Shown here piece after piece: positions 17,501 through 26,921 of a stretch of 64,000 nucleotides of DNA (positions are counted from its first letter, which is position 1; the number at the start of each line of letters is the position of its first letter). Below the pieces are notes generated by a model, which was not told the origin of the DNA, did no database searches, and saw nothing but the letters and a program-made list of their open reading frames with translations. The translations under genes and the position numbers were made by a program. Origin of the DNA: CAKMMH01 sp927798255 (GTDB taxonomy: Bacteria; Bdellovibrionota_C; UBA2361; CAKMMH01); the NCBI GenBank assembly GCA_034180415.1, contig JAXFOK010000054.1:1-64000 (forward strand). The letters run 5' to 3'.

Positions 17501-19291
17501 AATATTACATATAATGTACTCACTATCATTTAATATTTTTATATTTACAAATTTATTTTTATTATAATTTTTAAATAAGTTTAAATTTCTAATTTTTTGT
17601 TTTAAATCACCATTTGCTGGTATAACAAAATATTCTAAATTATCTTTATTACTACCACTAAAAACACCAATTTTAACATCATTATTACCAAAATTATGAC
17701 AACTTAAGATGCCTTTAGGAAACTTAGCCTTACTCCATGGAAGTTCAATATTATATTTCCCTGTAAGTTTAACACCATCTAATTCTTTACTAACATTTTT
17801 CAAGTTATCATCTAAAATTTTCTTATTATAACCTTTTATCTTATTTTCTAAATATTCTTGTTGCGCCTTAGAAAAACCTTCAGCATTGTCTACAAGCTTC
17901 CCCTTCGTATCATTATTAGCATCAATATTTGTAGAACTAGTAACGTTTTTACGATTTAAAACATAACCTTGAGTATTTATATTATTCTTTTCCCAATTTT
18001 CAATATAGGAACTAATATTAGAATTATTACTATTAATATATATTAGTCCCTTTTTAGAACCATCTTTAACTACTTCAGCTAGAGGTACTTGAATAAAATC
18101 ATTTGCTTTAATACTTAATTTCAAATAATTATCATCAGAAAAATTTATAATACTTACTTGTGTTTCTTTATTATCTTCATTGAATATATTTAAAACATAA
18201 TTACCATTACTTGTAATATTATATTCATTAATTAGATCTATTCCAGCTACTTTTTGTTCATTTGAAAAATTATTAACTACTTTTACTGAATCTGGTTTTA
18301 AATTAATATTCGCAACAAAATACTTATTTACATTATCATTATCTTTAGAATAATAATTAAATAACTTAATTATAGGCATTTCTAATGAGCTTAATTGACT
18401 ATCAAGAGATAAAAATTTTTGAGAATACGGAACAAAACTTAAATAACCATTAAACTTTTTAACCCCCTTATCATAAACTTCATACCCTATCTGCGTATAC
18501 TCATTTGATATATTAGAAAGCGATAATACTTCACTAGCATTTAAAAAACTCGATTTAACAAAAGAAGATAATGGTTTTAAGATGCTGATTTTATTATTTT
18601 CAGATTCTAATACCAAAAATATAATATATTTAGACTCTCCGTTAGGAATGATATGAAACGTACCTTCGGTATCTCTGTTAAATTCTATTAAGCTCCCATT
18701 CCCTTTTTCAATACTTTGAATTTCCTTTACTTTATAAAGTTCACCAACTTTATTATATACCTTTATACTACCTTCAAAATTTTTACTAGTTAAATTATAA
18801 ATATATAACTTTAAACTTCTCACATTCGGATACAAATACTTATCATAAATAAAATATGAATTATCGCTTAATATTTCACTGTCTAAAAAATTAACAACCG
18901 TCATATTTTTTGAATTGTTAGAATAATAATTAAAATCTACACTTTTATATAAAGAATTAGCATCATCAATACTAAAAGTTACTATTCCGCTATTCTCGTT
19001 AATATTTGAAGCTTTTAAAACACTACTTGTATCAATTGAAATCTTATCATTTGCATTTATACTGAAGTCTTTTTGAATAACTTGTTCGTTATTCACAAGA
19101 AAATTAAGTTTTCCATTTATACTTTTAGTTTTTGATATATTATAGATATTAGTAGTAGAGTTTATAGTTTGTGAATTTACCCAAAGTAGTTCATTATTTG
19201 ACATATCCTCAGCAAAAGCAAATGAGGCACTAAAAATGTTACATATACAAATTACATAGATAAACAACTTACTAAGCAAATTAATTTTCAT
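14600..19291 (-). CDS. Large secreted metalloprotease-like protein with Ca-binding and Cys-rich regions
   Basis: I chose the start at 19291 because AAGGTG lies just upstream and the protein then opens with a signal peptide (about residues 1-27); the longer frame from 19342 adds 17 residues. Of 1563 residues, 30-860 are Asn/Ser/Lys-rich beta-type sequence without a known family. Residues about 865-930 hold thrombospondin-type-3-like calcium motifs (DxDxDG repeats, DTDGDGIKDGDE). The zinc motif HEIAHQFGLQD is at 1107-1117 and fits HExxHxxGxxD, with a Met-turn-like SVMHASG at about 1130-1136. A Cys-rich tail of many CC pairs (about 1200-1470) follows, ending in Ser-rich low-complexity sequence. 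It is probably exported and surface-located. Substrate is unknown. Confidence 0.75.
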   Translation of the reverse strand: MKINLLSKLFIYVICICNIFSASFAFAEDMSNNELLWVNSQTINSTTNIYNISKTKSINGKLNFLVNNEQVIQKDFSINANDKISIDTSSVLKASNINENSGIVTFSIDDANSLYKSVDFNYYSNNSKNMTVVNFLDSEILSDNSYFIYDKYLYPNVRSLKLYIYNLTSKNFEGSIKVYNKVGELYKVKEIQSIEKGNGSLIEFNRDTEGTFHIIPNGESKYIIFLVLESENNKISILKPLSSFVKSSFLNASEVLSLSNISNEYTQIGYEVYDKGVKKFNGYLSFVPYSQKFLSLDSQLSSLEMPIIKLFNYYSKDNDNVNKYFVANINLKPDSVKVVNNFSNEQKVAGIDLINEYNITSNGNYVLNIFNEDNKETQVSIINFSDDNYLKLSIKANDFIQVPLAEVVKDGSKKGLIYINSNNSNISSYIENWEKNNINTQGYVLNRKNVTSSTNIDANNDTKGKLVDNAEGFSKAQQEYLENKIKGYNKKILDDNLKNVSKELDGVKLTGKYNIELPWSKAKFPKGILSCHNFGNNDVKIGVFSGSNKDNLEYFVIPANGDLKQKIRNLNLFKNYNKNKFVNIKILNDSEYIICNINKISYKGNVAINSSDIIIGKSYIAAVPFMYNKPHDAKIYIYNLEDKELILDVNSYSNVGKLLKTKQVKISSNKSKKISFNNISTRHRSYEFIPKDNNSKYFAFYEVKDANNKNYMIKADGIFDDGAINNSNGVLVITNTVDVPSRLNFSILSNGKKRFQAQRWIMPKAQSIIDLRTYTKDLENSLILISSYSDIKPIFCSTNEKNEEVCKTKFNRGYLVVNFYPNKKASPQKVSFVDFGNFNESQFYNINDKNIQVRCFQYNKSIKDNDNDGLCNYEEKSYGTNYTKADTDGDGIKDGDELLVYFSDPLSNDGDRDGYSDLDEIKSNTKAFDPADYPGLQSDDFVTYLKHVVNSDTQYKLKYYNGSINKKGMFSSQLKSSSSQYGDFLSYVNQLIFARNSGWGSDIYKDLCKGIDICFKNPGGDYYKNIILNCLMNIQDVISDVADIDRENCNFCNISFKGVGTDQPCTNGETIDFEFRSGLGGGAVGMAWTTGLIQITPSGRREQTVCHEIAHQFGLQDVYSNPRLSGWLCSVMHASGSGCDVPSNADRIMLKIRALSERTKVSYDTLVNSLVDCDLPDKTKGVRISYNSIVSDCMPLPAAGGCKNEPQCRTNPNEKSGGYCSLCGKYGGYPRFNPKNKKDYICCPHEQDIYLNGGCCTSVGKYQDKQFCCDEEEHVALYPQNPTPTKKERDKMCKICDDLNFPYLIYNDNDASQVSCCANLDMKICNDECCDGTCYKDNNNGEHCCHPGEQFYPNLKNKKCCAKSHINSKNGVCCDGEYCNGKCCELGQSCVNNQCSFTNEACNEIGGTTYIESLLRNYSPVIKCCITSNLCFKEYKNYSYNYSNALIPIHDCCNQIQVCKENKCAEIPMNTPSSSSTSSSSSSPISSSSSSSVIAYTIPSTSTSNSANSGFSASNSAYSYSGNFMSPGASFSGNSYSVSNSVSARSNNSNSYGSLDSTRAQIR

Positions 19292-19434
19292 AATTGCACC
19301 TTGAAAAAATAAAACAAAATTAAAAAAATAGATCACTACCATTAGAATACTTTGTGTAATAAGTAGCTAGCAAGATTAAAAATAGAATTTCTCTAACTTA
19401 TAAACTTGAACTTTCGACTTATTTTATTTGGATA

Positions 19435-20124
19435 TTACTTTATCAATATCTTAGTTTTTCCATAATCAATCCAATTTAGGATTCTTATCATATTTTCCTT
19501 AGAAACTGCAACGCAACCTGCTGTTGGTTTGTTTTTTTCAACATGAAGAAAAATCGCAGAACCTTTCCCAGCTACTGGTGGATTGTTGTAATCAATAACC
19601 ATAGCATATTGGTAAGCTATTTTTTCATCTATAAGATGTTCAGAAGAATTAAATTCTGGAGTTTCTCCCTCTTTTACAATCTGCATAGTATTATAATGCT
19701 TAGAAAGTACATCATCTACCCAATACTCTGTACCATCAAGCACTCTATAAGGATACTTTAGACCAATTTTATTTATTCCAAAAGCTTGCGTTAAATCATA
19801 AACACCTCTTGGAGTTTTTCCATCTCCCTCTTTTTTATAATCAGCATCGACTACACCATTTCTTCCAATTCTTCCTGTAAAAAGTGCAACTTGATGCCAA
19901 ATAGGATTATCCGATGATTCATATTTTTTCTCTAGTAAAATAACTTTTGCATAAGATACATCATATGGTTTGACAAGAATTAACTTTGAAGTCGTATCGT
20001 CATTTAATAGTTTACAAGGACAAAAATTATCATGTGATACATTACTTGTACTGCAACCAATAAATATAAATAAACAAATTATTGTAAATAAATTTTTAAC
20101 ATTAACTCTTTTTATACTTAGCAC
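19435..20124 (-). CDS. L,D-transpeptidase (YkuD) lipoprotein-like, GTG start
   Basis: YkuD enzymes form 3-3 peptidoglycan cross-links or attach proteins to peptidoglycan. The motif H...TAGC is present as LHVEKNKPTAGCVAVS, with His194 and catalytic Cys204 counted from the GTG at 20124. I chose that GTG because GGAGG lies 5 bases upstream, inside the end of the ETF-QO gene. Upstream ATG frames would overlap ETF-QO by over 100 bases. The start gives a lipoprotein signal (FIFIGCS near residue 24). It overlaps the ETF-QO stop by 23 bases, so the two are translationally linked. 229 aa. Confidence 0.85.
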   Translation of the reverse strand: MLSIKRVNVKNLFTIICLFIFIGCSTSNVSHDNFCPCKLLNDDTTSKLILVKPYDVSYAKVILLEKKYESSDNPIWHQVALFTGRIGRNGVVDADYKKEGDGKTPRGVYDLTQAFGINKIGLKYPYRVLDGTEYWVDDVLSKHYNTMQIVKEGETPEFNSSEHLIDEKIAYQYAMVIDYNNPPVAGKGSAIFLHVEKNKPTAGCVAVSKENMIRILNWIDYGKTKILIK

Positions 20125-21790
20125 CCTCTCCTCCTTCTGGTATAGACCAAATAATATTATTAAAAGGACATTTCCTTTGACATGTCTTACAATGAAGACA
20201 ATTTGATGGATTAAGCGGTACAGCATAACCTTTCACAAAATTTTTTTCGTACACTTCAGCTGGGCAAAAAGATATACATGGCGATTTATATTTTTGCTCA
20301 CATTTTAAACATATATCATTATCTTTAATAATTAAATGTCCTGGTTCGTCTTCCCTATGCTGAGCTTTTGCCATACCGACAAACTGACCTTTATTGAACG
20401 GCTTTTCAAGCTTTAAAGGATATGATTTTAATGACATGTGCTTATAATCTTCTTTTGATTTTATATTAAATGGAATCAAATTACTAAAAATAGAAATTGG
20501 CATTCCAAAGAAGTTTCCAAGCTTTTCTATAATCTGTCTATAGTTTTTAGAAATATAAAGCTCTTTTAAAACTCCTAATTTTTCAAGCTCATTTGTATAA
20601 TTAATAGCAAAATGTAAATTATTACCTATTGAATTAACAAGTCCCTTTGCAGCAGCCACACCTGATTTTATCGCGTTATGCACTCCTTTTATTTTTCTCA
20701 TATCAACAAGGGAAGCACTATCTCCTAAAATTACAACATTTTTAAATCCTATTTCATTATCACTACCTCTTGGAATTGCATTATAGCCTCCTTCTGGAAT
20801 CATCTTAGCTCCGGCTTCTATAACTTTTCCTCCTTCAATAAACTTTTTAATTCGAGGATGTTCTTTAAATCTTACTAAAGCATCTTGGGGTACAAAGTCA
20901 TTATACTTATAATCAAGCCCTACAATCATACCAACTGCCAGCTCATTTTCATTAACTGGATATAAAATCCCCCCTCCAAACATATTTAAATTAGTAAAAT
21001 TAAATAGTGGGTATCCAAGCACATGAAAAACATTATCTCTTCCAAAAGTTTCATATTGTTCTTTTGTAACACTTATTACTTCTTTTACTCCAATTGAAAA
21101 AATTTGTGGAGTTGTCCTTTTAAGATTTGCTTCTCTTACAAGATTTTCAGTCAATAATCCATCTGCGCCTTCAGCTAAAATAATATAATCGGCCTCTACT
21201 TCTTCTCCTTCTTTATAATTTATTTGTTTATTACCATCTTTATCCAAACCTTGATTTTTTAATTTTATACCTCTAACAAAACTTCTATCATCACTAAATA
21301 ATAAATTTTCTGCACTAAAGGAGTGATAAACTTCTACTCCAATTTTTAATGCATAATCCTCTAAGGCTCTTACAAACGAAGAAAGAGAAACTATATAATC
21401 ACCTTTTTTGTTTTTTTCCTTATGTAGCATCTTACCAAATAGAGAATAAAATTTTGAAGAAATCTTTAAAAGCTTTACTAAATCGATTGATAATTTACTA
21501 TTTGGAAAAAATAAAATACCTTCCTTATTTACATTATTTTTAATAGTCTCTTTTAATAAAGGAGCATCTTCATCAATATTAGTTATATAATTACAAATAA
21601 AATCATCAAGAGTATCAGCTTCAATTAAAGCGCCAGATAAAATATGATTCCCGGCATTTTCTGACTTATCTATTACACATATTTCAATATCTTTTTGTAA
21701 TTTCTTTAATGCGATAGAAAAAGAAAGTCCTGCGACACCTGCTCCTACTACTAGTACTTTTGTTTTTAAATAATTATTATTATCGTTCAT
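20102..21790 (-). CDS. Electron-transfer flavoprotein:ubiquinone oxidoreductase
   Basis: Passes electrons from reduced ETF to quinone at the membrane. The 562 aa match ETF-QO. The FAD-binding GxGxxG is VVGAGVAGLSFSIAL at residues 15-29. Near 345-365 is a second FAD-contact segment (GDSASLVDMRKIKGVHNA). The C-terminal [4Fe-4S] region holds CLKC...C...C and NCLHCKTCQRKCP (about 505-550). It lies 5 bases after the fused EtfB-EtfA gene. Confidence 0.93.
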   Translation of the reverse strand: MNDNNNYLKTKVLVVGAGVAGLSFSIALKKLQKDIEICVIDKSENAGNHILSGALIEADTLDDFICNYITNIDEDAPLLKETIKNNVNKEGILFFPNSKLSIDLVKLLKISSKFYSLFGKMLHKEKNKKGDYIVSLSSFVRALEDYALKIGVEVYHSFSAENLLFSDDRSFVRGIKLKNQGLDKDGNKQINYKEGEEVEADYIILAEGADGLLTENLVREANLKRTTPQIFSIGVKEVISVTKEQYETFGRDNVFHVLGYPLFNFTNLNMFGGGILYPVNENELAVGMIVGLDYKYNDFVPQDALVRFKEHPRIKKFIEGGKVIEAGAKMIPEGGYNAIPRGSDNEIGFKNVVILGDSASLVDMRKIKGVHNAIKSGVAAAKGLVNSIGNNLHFAINYTNELEKLGVLKELYISKNYRQIIEKLGNFFGMPISIFSNLIPFNIKSKEDYKHMSLKSYPLKLEKPFNKGQFVGMAKAQHREDEPGHLIIKDNDICLKCEQKYKSPCISFCPAEVYEKNFVKGYAVPLNPSNCLHCKTCQRKCPFNNIIWSIPEGGEGAKYKKS

Positions 21791-21795
21791 AAATA

Positions 21796-23889
21796 TTAAA
21801 TTTCCTCTAAAATCTTATCAATTACTTCGCTAACATTCCCAACTAAATAATAATCAGATTCTTCAAATATTGGCGCATTTGGATCATTATTTATAGAAAT
21901 AATAGTTCCTGAATTTTGAATACCAATTGTGTGCTGAATTGCACCACTTATTCCACAAGCAATATATATTTTAGGACTAACGGCCGTTCCTGTTTGCCCG
22001 ATTTGATATCCTCTTTGAGTAAATCCTTGCTCAACTGCTGCACGAGAGGCTCCAAAAGAGGTGTTACAATTTAACTTTTCTTCCATTTTTATTGAAGCAT
22101 CTATGATATATTTTTTAAAATTCTCTTTATTTTGAAGTCCCCTACCACCAACAAGGATAATGTCTTTTGAAAAATTAACCTTATTAACGTTTTTAATATC
22201 ACTCTTAATAACATCAAAACTTTTACATGAATAATCAACTTTTATATCCTCATTTATGATTTTTCCAGACCTATCGTTATCCTTATTAAGTGCTTTAGCA
22301 ATTCCTTCTCTCATTGTAGCCATTTGCATCGGAGAATTTTTAGTGCAAATTGTTGCCATAATGTTCCCCCCAAGCGCCGGCCTTGTTTGCATTAAAATAG
22401 CAAGCTCGTTTTTCTTTGAATAATCTTTAATATCAAGAGATGTGCAATCTGCAGTTAATCCGCAATCTAAGTTATATGAAACTAGTGGCGCAAGGACTCT
22501 TCCAAAATAAGTTGCAGAATATAAAACTATTTGAGGTTTATATTTTGTTAAAAGCTTACAAACAATGTCTTTATAAATTAACGGATCAAACACATTTAGT
22601 TTTTTATCATCAACTACATAAACGACATCTGCTCCATAGCTAATTAGTTTTTTTGCTTCATCATTAACATCATTTCCTATAAGAATTACACAAGCGTTAA
22701 CTTTTAAATCTCTACTTAATTTGTTTACCTTGCCTAGAATTTGAAGCGAGCCTTCTGCAACCTCACCATCTCTTAATTCTGCAACGCAGAAAACATCACC
22801 TGAGTATTTATTTTTATCTACATTATACGATGATATGACTTCGCTTAATTGTTTTTCATTTAATCCTGATAATTTAATTATGTCAGTTTTAATATCTTCT
22901 GTAATATCATTTAACGATTTAATATTTAATTTAGTAAGTGCATAATAAACTTTATTATATAACTCTTTATCAGCTTCTAACCCCTCATGTGATCTATCAA
23001 ATACATTTTCTCTTTCATTAATTAATTTATAATCAGAATTTTTAGTAAAAATGCTAGTTCCATCTTCTTTCTTTATTAACTCTTTTATAATACTACAAAG
23101 TTTATTAACATTACTAATTTTTATTCTTTTTCTCTTAACTCTATCTGGAGCAAATACTCTTACAACTTGAGTTTTTGAACCATTTAATCCCATAAATTTT
23201 GTATTAGGAATACTAGAAGCGTCAAAAAGCATTGTTTCTTTCCTAGTAGCAATTCGTGAATCTTTAAAAGTTTTATAAAGTTTGTATTCATACTTTGCAA
23301 CAGTTAAAACACAAGGCGTTTTAATTGGTGAAACTTTTATTTCACCATTTATTGTTAATGCATTAAAAATAATTTTATTATTTTCTTTAAAAAGATCTGT
23401 TAAAAATGGAATACATGGAATATTAAGCGCAGCTGCAATTTGAGCAGGGACTTGAGCTGTATCACCGTCAACTGACTGCATACCAGAAATAATATAAAAA
23501 TCATCATTTCCATTAAAATAATCATTTTTAATTTTGAGAATTGCTTCAGAAATTGGAGATGCCGTAGCTACGGTGTCTGCACCGCCAAGGGCTCTATCAG
23601 AAAGAAGCACGCCTTGTGTTGCACCTCTTGATAATGCGTAAATCAAAACTTCTTTTGCACTTCCTGGCCCCATTGAAAGGCATATAATTTGACCTTTATT
23701 CTCATTATTACTATCCTCCTCTTCTAATTCCCTTAATCTAAAAGCAAAAGAAAGGGCTTGAGCATCTAGCTCATTTATGACATTTTTTAACCTAGTACGA
23801 ATTAAAGTCCCAGTATCTTTATTAAAAGCGTTATCATCGATTTCTTTAATATCAGGAACTTGTTTTAATAAAACTATATAATTTTTCAT
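21796..23889 (-). CDS. Fused electron-transfer flavoprotein beta-alpha (EtfB-EtfA)
   Basis: Both ETF subunits are in one 697-aa chain. Residues 1-260 are EtfB: KNYIVLLKQVPD, LDAQALSFAFRL, and the nucleotide signature DGDTAQVPAQIAAAL at 141-155. Residues about 365-697 are EtfA: CVAELRDGEVAEGSLQ, and the FAD site GQTGTAVSPKIYIACGISGA near 640. The linker of about 100 residues (265-365) is charged, with a helical LNEKQLSEVISS segment. The order is beta then alpha, as in usual etfBA operons, with no stop between. Usually EtfA and EtfB are separate chains. It starts an operon with ETF-QO and the L,D-transpeptidase, and is divergent from the gene at 23984. Confidence 0.9.
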   Translation of the reverse strand: MKNYIVLLKQVPDIKEIDDNAFNKDTGTLIRTRLKNVINELDAQALSFAFRLRELEEEDSNNENKGQIICLSMGPGSAKEVLIYALSRGATQGVLLSDRALGGADTVATASPISEAILKIKNDYFNGNDDFYIISGMQSVDGDTAQVPAQIAAALNIPCIPFLTDLFKENNKIIFNALTINGEIKVSPIKTPCVLTVAKYEYKLYKTFKDSRIATRKETMLFDASSIPNTKFMGLNGSKTQVVRVFAPDRVKRKRIKISNVNKLCSIIKELIKKEDGTSIFTKNSDYKLINERENVFDRSHEGLEADKELYNKVYYALTKLNIKSLNDITEDIKTDIIKLSGLNEKQLSEVISSYNVDKNKYSGDVFCVAELRDGEVAEGSLQILGKVNKLSRDLKVNACVILIGNDVNDEAKKLISYGADVVYVVDDKKLNVFDPLIYKDIVCKLLTKYKPQIVLYSATYFGRVLAPLVSYNLDCGLTADCTSLDIKDYSKKNELAILMQTRPALGGNIMATICTKNSPMQMATMREGIAKALNKDNDRSGKIINEDIKVDYSCKSFDVIKSDIKNVNKVNFSKDIILVGGRGLQNKENFKKYIIDASIKMEEKLNCNTSFGASRAAVEQGFTQRGYQIGQTGTAVSPKIYIACGISGAIQHTIGIQNSGTIISINNDPNAPIFEESDYYLVGNVSEVIDKILEEI

Positions 23890-23983
23890 TTTACCTCAAA
23901 ATTTTTGTACGATATTGCAAATTGTATCATTTGAATTTATTCTTTAAAAGAATAAAAAAATAATAATATTAAAGGATAGTTAA

Positions 23984-25324
23984 ATGAAAAGACTTTTTAA
24001 ATGTATTATAATATCTTTATTAATAATTTGTTTTTTATCTTGTTCTAGAACTCCTAGAAAGCACAATGTAATTTTTATTCTAGTTGACACCTTGAGAGCT
24101 GATCATTTAAGTTATTTTGGATATGAAAGGAACACGACCCCAAACATTGACGCATTTGCAAATGAAAGTTTAAGTTTTCTTAACGCTTTTTCACCAGCTC
24201 CTTGGACACCTACTGCAATGGCATCAATTTTTACTGGGCTTTATCCAACAATTCATGGAATGACTCCACCTAATTCCAGAGAAGAAGCTCTAAAATCTGC
24301 TGCAAAACTTACAGATAAAGTTTACACATTAGCTGAGCTTTTTAAAGATAATGGTTACTTTACTATGGCAGTGCAAACTAACCCTTGGCTTTCAGAGGCA
24401 TTTGGTTATGCTCAAGGATTTGACAAGTATATTTTTAAACATAGACAAAAGGCAAATATAATAAATGAAGAAGCGTATAAATTATTAAATGAATATTTAG
24501 GAAATAAAGAAAATAAGAATCAACCCTTCTACCTTTATCTTCACTACTTAGACCCACACAATCCTTACAAAGCACCAAAAGAGTATGATTCTATTTATAC
24601 TGATAAGATAAAAGGTAATTATAACGATAAAGCACAAGAACTAATTAGAAAATACGATAGAGAAATAAAATTTACAGATGATAAGATGGGAGAGCTTTTT
24701 AATTTTTTAAAAGAAAAAGGTTTATATAAGGATACAATTATAGTATTTCTTGCAGATCATGGAGAACAATTCTTTGAAAGAGGTCATCAAGGGCATGGCT
24801 TTAATGTATATAACGAAGAAATCCATGTTCCATTTTTTATAAAAGCTCCTAAATATAAAGGAAAAGTTACACAGGCTGTAAGCTCGATAGATTTATTTAG
24901 CACTCTTATTGATTTAAACAATCTTAAAAATGAAAAATCTACCCCACTTGGCTTTTCACTTATAAAAGAAGAAGGCCTTGAACAACGAAAAAGAACGGAC
25001 ATATTAAGCGAAATTAAAAGAAAATTTCAAGAAAAAGCTTTAATCACAACAAACTTAAATAAACTTATAAATGACTATGAGTTAACTACTAAAGACGAGG
25101 AGATTTTACTAACTAAACCTCAAAATCAAAAAGTATACAATCTTCAAGATGATATTTTAGAAAATAATGAATTAAACGATAATGAATTAACTCAAAAATT
25201 AAATAAAAGATATGAAAAAGTGTATTCAAAAATATTAAAAAACAAAATAGCACTAGATAAGAATGATTCATTAAAAATGGATGAAAAAACGATTAATGAA
25301 TTAAAATCATTAGGTTATTTATAA
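23984..25324 (+). CDS. Alkaline-phosphatase-superfamily lipoprotein (sulfatase-like fold)
   Basis: This 446-aa protein has a lipoprotein-type signal with lipid Cys at about residue 20 (FLSC). The metal ligand region is IFILVDTLRADH (Asp35 region), with a later LADHGEQF segment and FxxHGxGHG. Where sulfatases have the formylglycine Cys (CxPSR), this has T75 in WTPTAMASIFTG, so a Thr nucleophile is likely. That favours phosphatase or phosphotransferase chemistry over sulfate ester hydrolysis. It ends NELKSLGYL, a tail shared with two other proteins in the window. It is first in a plus-strand operon; the next gene starts one base after its stop. Confidence 0.78.
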   Translation: MKRLFKCIIISLLIICFLSCSRTPRKHNVIFILVDTLRADHLSYFGYERNTTPNIDAFANESLSFLNAFSPAPWTPTAMASIFTGLYPTIHGMTPPNSREEALKSAAKLTDKVYTLAELFKDNGYFTMAVQTNPWLSEAFGYAQGFDKYIFKHRQKANIINEEAYKLLNEYLGNKENKNQPFYLYLHYLDPHNPYKAPKEYDSIYTDKIKGNYNDKAQELIRKYDREIKFTDDKMGELFNFLKEKGLYKDTIIVFLADHGEQFFERGHQGHGFNVYNEEIHVPFFIKAPKYKGKVTQAVSSIDLFSTLIDLNNLKNEKSTPLGFSLIKEEGLEQRKRTDILSEIKRKFQEKALITTNLNKLINDYELTTKDEEILLTKPQNQKVYNLQDDILENNELNDNELTQKLNKRYEKVYSKILKNKIALDKNDSLKMDEKTINELKSLGYL

Positions 25325-25325
25325 T

Positions 25326-25982
25326 ATGAATAATATTGTATCAAAAATCTTTTTTTTCATTTTAATTACTCCCCTATTTGCTTTTGGAGAGGAAAAAAGT
25401 GATTTAAATAAAAATGTGGCAAAAGGCTTTTTTGATGAAGGATTTGTCGTAAAAAAGGAACCTAAAAAAGAAATAAAAAAAGAGTTTAATAAAGATACTG
25501 GTTTTACAGAATTTGAAGAAGTAGTACCTCAACCAGAACCTGTTAAAAAAATTCAAGAAGAGAAAGAACCATTTGCAGAAAATGAAAAAGAGCTAAGAAA
25601 AGTATTATACTTAAAAGCATTTATAAATGGTGATAATTTTGAGCATTTTAAAGAGCAAAAAGAAATAGTTGAAGATTTTTGTCTAAAACACAAAATACAC
25701 TTAATGAATTTTTACGTTATTTGTCATAATTGTGATAGAGATTTAATTTATGATGAGTTTGAAGGACTTAAAGTTTGGGTATTAGGAGAAAATTTAAGTA
25801 TAATAAACAAACTACCTGATATTTATAGTAATATTACTCTCTCCCCTTCATATGCTGTCGGGCTAAAGAAAGGAGAAATAGTTCTTGAAGGAAAGGCTTT
25901 ATTAGAAAAATATATAAACAAAAAATCTTTTTATTTAGGTGAATTAGAAAATAATAAAAATGAAAGAATTACCAATTATTAA
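25326..25982 (+). CDS. Exported protein with thioredoxin-fold-like C-terminal part (possibly TrbC-like)
   Basis: This 218-aa protein has a signal peptide (about 1-22), then a Lys/Glu/Pro-rich stretch (25-95). From about residue 97 the order is strand-helix-strand (LYLKAFING, EIVEDFCLKHKIH, FYVIC), then a Pro turn and strand (LSPSYAVGLKKGEIVLEG) and a final helix. That is a thioredoxin-like order with a cis-Pro-type position but no CxxC. F-type conjugation protein TrbC has such a fold, which is the only reason for that suggestion. I am not sure of the family. It starts one base after the preceding stop. Confidence 0.5.
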   Translation: MNNIVSKIFFFILITPLFAFGEEKSDLNKNVAKGFFDEGFVVKKEPKKEIKKEFNKDTGFTEFEEVVPQPEPVKKIQEEKEPFAENEKELRKVLYLKAFINGDNFEHFKEQKEIVEDFCLKHKIHLMNFYVICHNCDRDLIYDEFEGLKVWVLGENLSIINKLPDIYSNITLSPSYAVGLKKGEIVLEGKALLEKYINKKSFYLGELENNKNERITNY

Positions 25983-26017
25983 TATTTTTATTAATTTTTG
26001 CGATGGTAATTTAGTAC

Positions 26018-26890
26018 ATGCTTAAGATTATAACATTTAAAAAACATAAGCTTACAATATTGTTACTATTTTGTTTAATAGTTCCTTTTTCGTCCTATAA
26101 TTTAGCTAATTCAGCTAATAAGGAACTTACGAGCGAAGAGATACAAGCTTTAAAAAACAAAACAATAGATCAGAGTATAAAAAATAGTATAAATAGCATC
26201 ATTATTGATTACGAAGGGCCTAACCATGAGAAAAAGCTAGAAAAAAAGTGGAAAGAGGCAATAAATGACCTCATTAGAAACCCAGGTGAGTACAATAGAG
26301 CAAATAATTATAATATTATACCTAACGTACTTTTCCATGTACGTTCAAAAGAAAAAAGTTTAGAAATGTCATATATTAATCCAAATGAGGTAAAAAAGAA
26401 GGCACAAGTGCTTAAAAAACTTACTGAAAAAGAAAAAACAAAACTAGAAAAAGAGACAAGAGAATCAATAAGAAAATTTTATTCTGCACCTCATATTCCT
26501 ACTTGTGAAAAAAGTTATACAAAAATAGAAGCAAATCCTTTTAAAGACAGATATAGTGACGTGGAAGCTTCTAAAATTATTTTTGATGATTTATTGCTTT
26601 CAAAAGAAGTGCTTAAGTATATACCAGCAAATAAAATCATCAATAAAGACTATTTTGGAGATAAAAATATAGTTGAATATTATAGCGAGGAATTTTTAGA
26701 CTTTTTCTCACTCAGATTAAAAGATAGTAATATCGAGTGTTTACCATTTAGGTTAATTGTTACGAAAAACTATTTTATAAAACATTACGGGGTAAATGCT
26801 CTTAAAAATTATGATTTTAAAAAAGAAGGTGAACTTAATTATAATGTTAGTAAAAACTTAAGTATTTTTTTACTAAATCAAAAAATTTAA
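26018..26890 (+). CDS. Exported protein of unknown function (operon with 25326 and 26922)
   Basis: This 290-aa protein has an N-terminal signal segment (LTILLLFCLIVPFSSY). It is otherwise charged and helical, with two Cys (about residues 166 and 246) that could form a disulfide. I recognise no motif. It is flanked by two other exported proteins with 35- and 31-base gaps, so it is probably cotranscribed with them and takes part in the same envelope process. Confidence 0.75.
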   Translation: MLKIITFKKHKLTILLLFCLIVPFSSYNLANSANKELTSEEIQALKNKTIDQSIKNSINSIIIDYEGPNHEKKLEKKWKEAINDLIRNPGEYNRANNYNIIPNVLFHVRSKEKSLEMSYINPNEVKKKAQVLKKLTEKEKTKLEKETRESIRKFYSAPHIPTCEKSYTKIEANPFKDRYSDVEASKIIFDDLLLSKEVLKYIPANKIINKDYFGDKNIVEYYSEEFLDFFSLRLKDSNIECLPFRLIVTKNYFIKHYGVNALKNYDFKKEGELNYNVSKNLSIFLLNQKI

Positions 26891-26921
26891 GTTTAAATTA
26901 ATTATTATAAGGTTATATAGT

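Noticed and set aside
23984..25324. True formylglycine sulfatase
   Set aside because: The formylglycine Cys is replaced by Thr at the aligned position.
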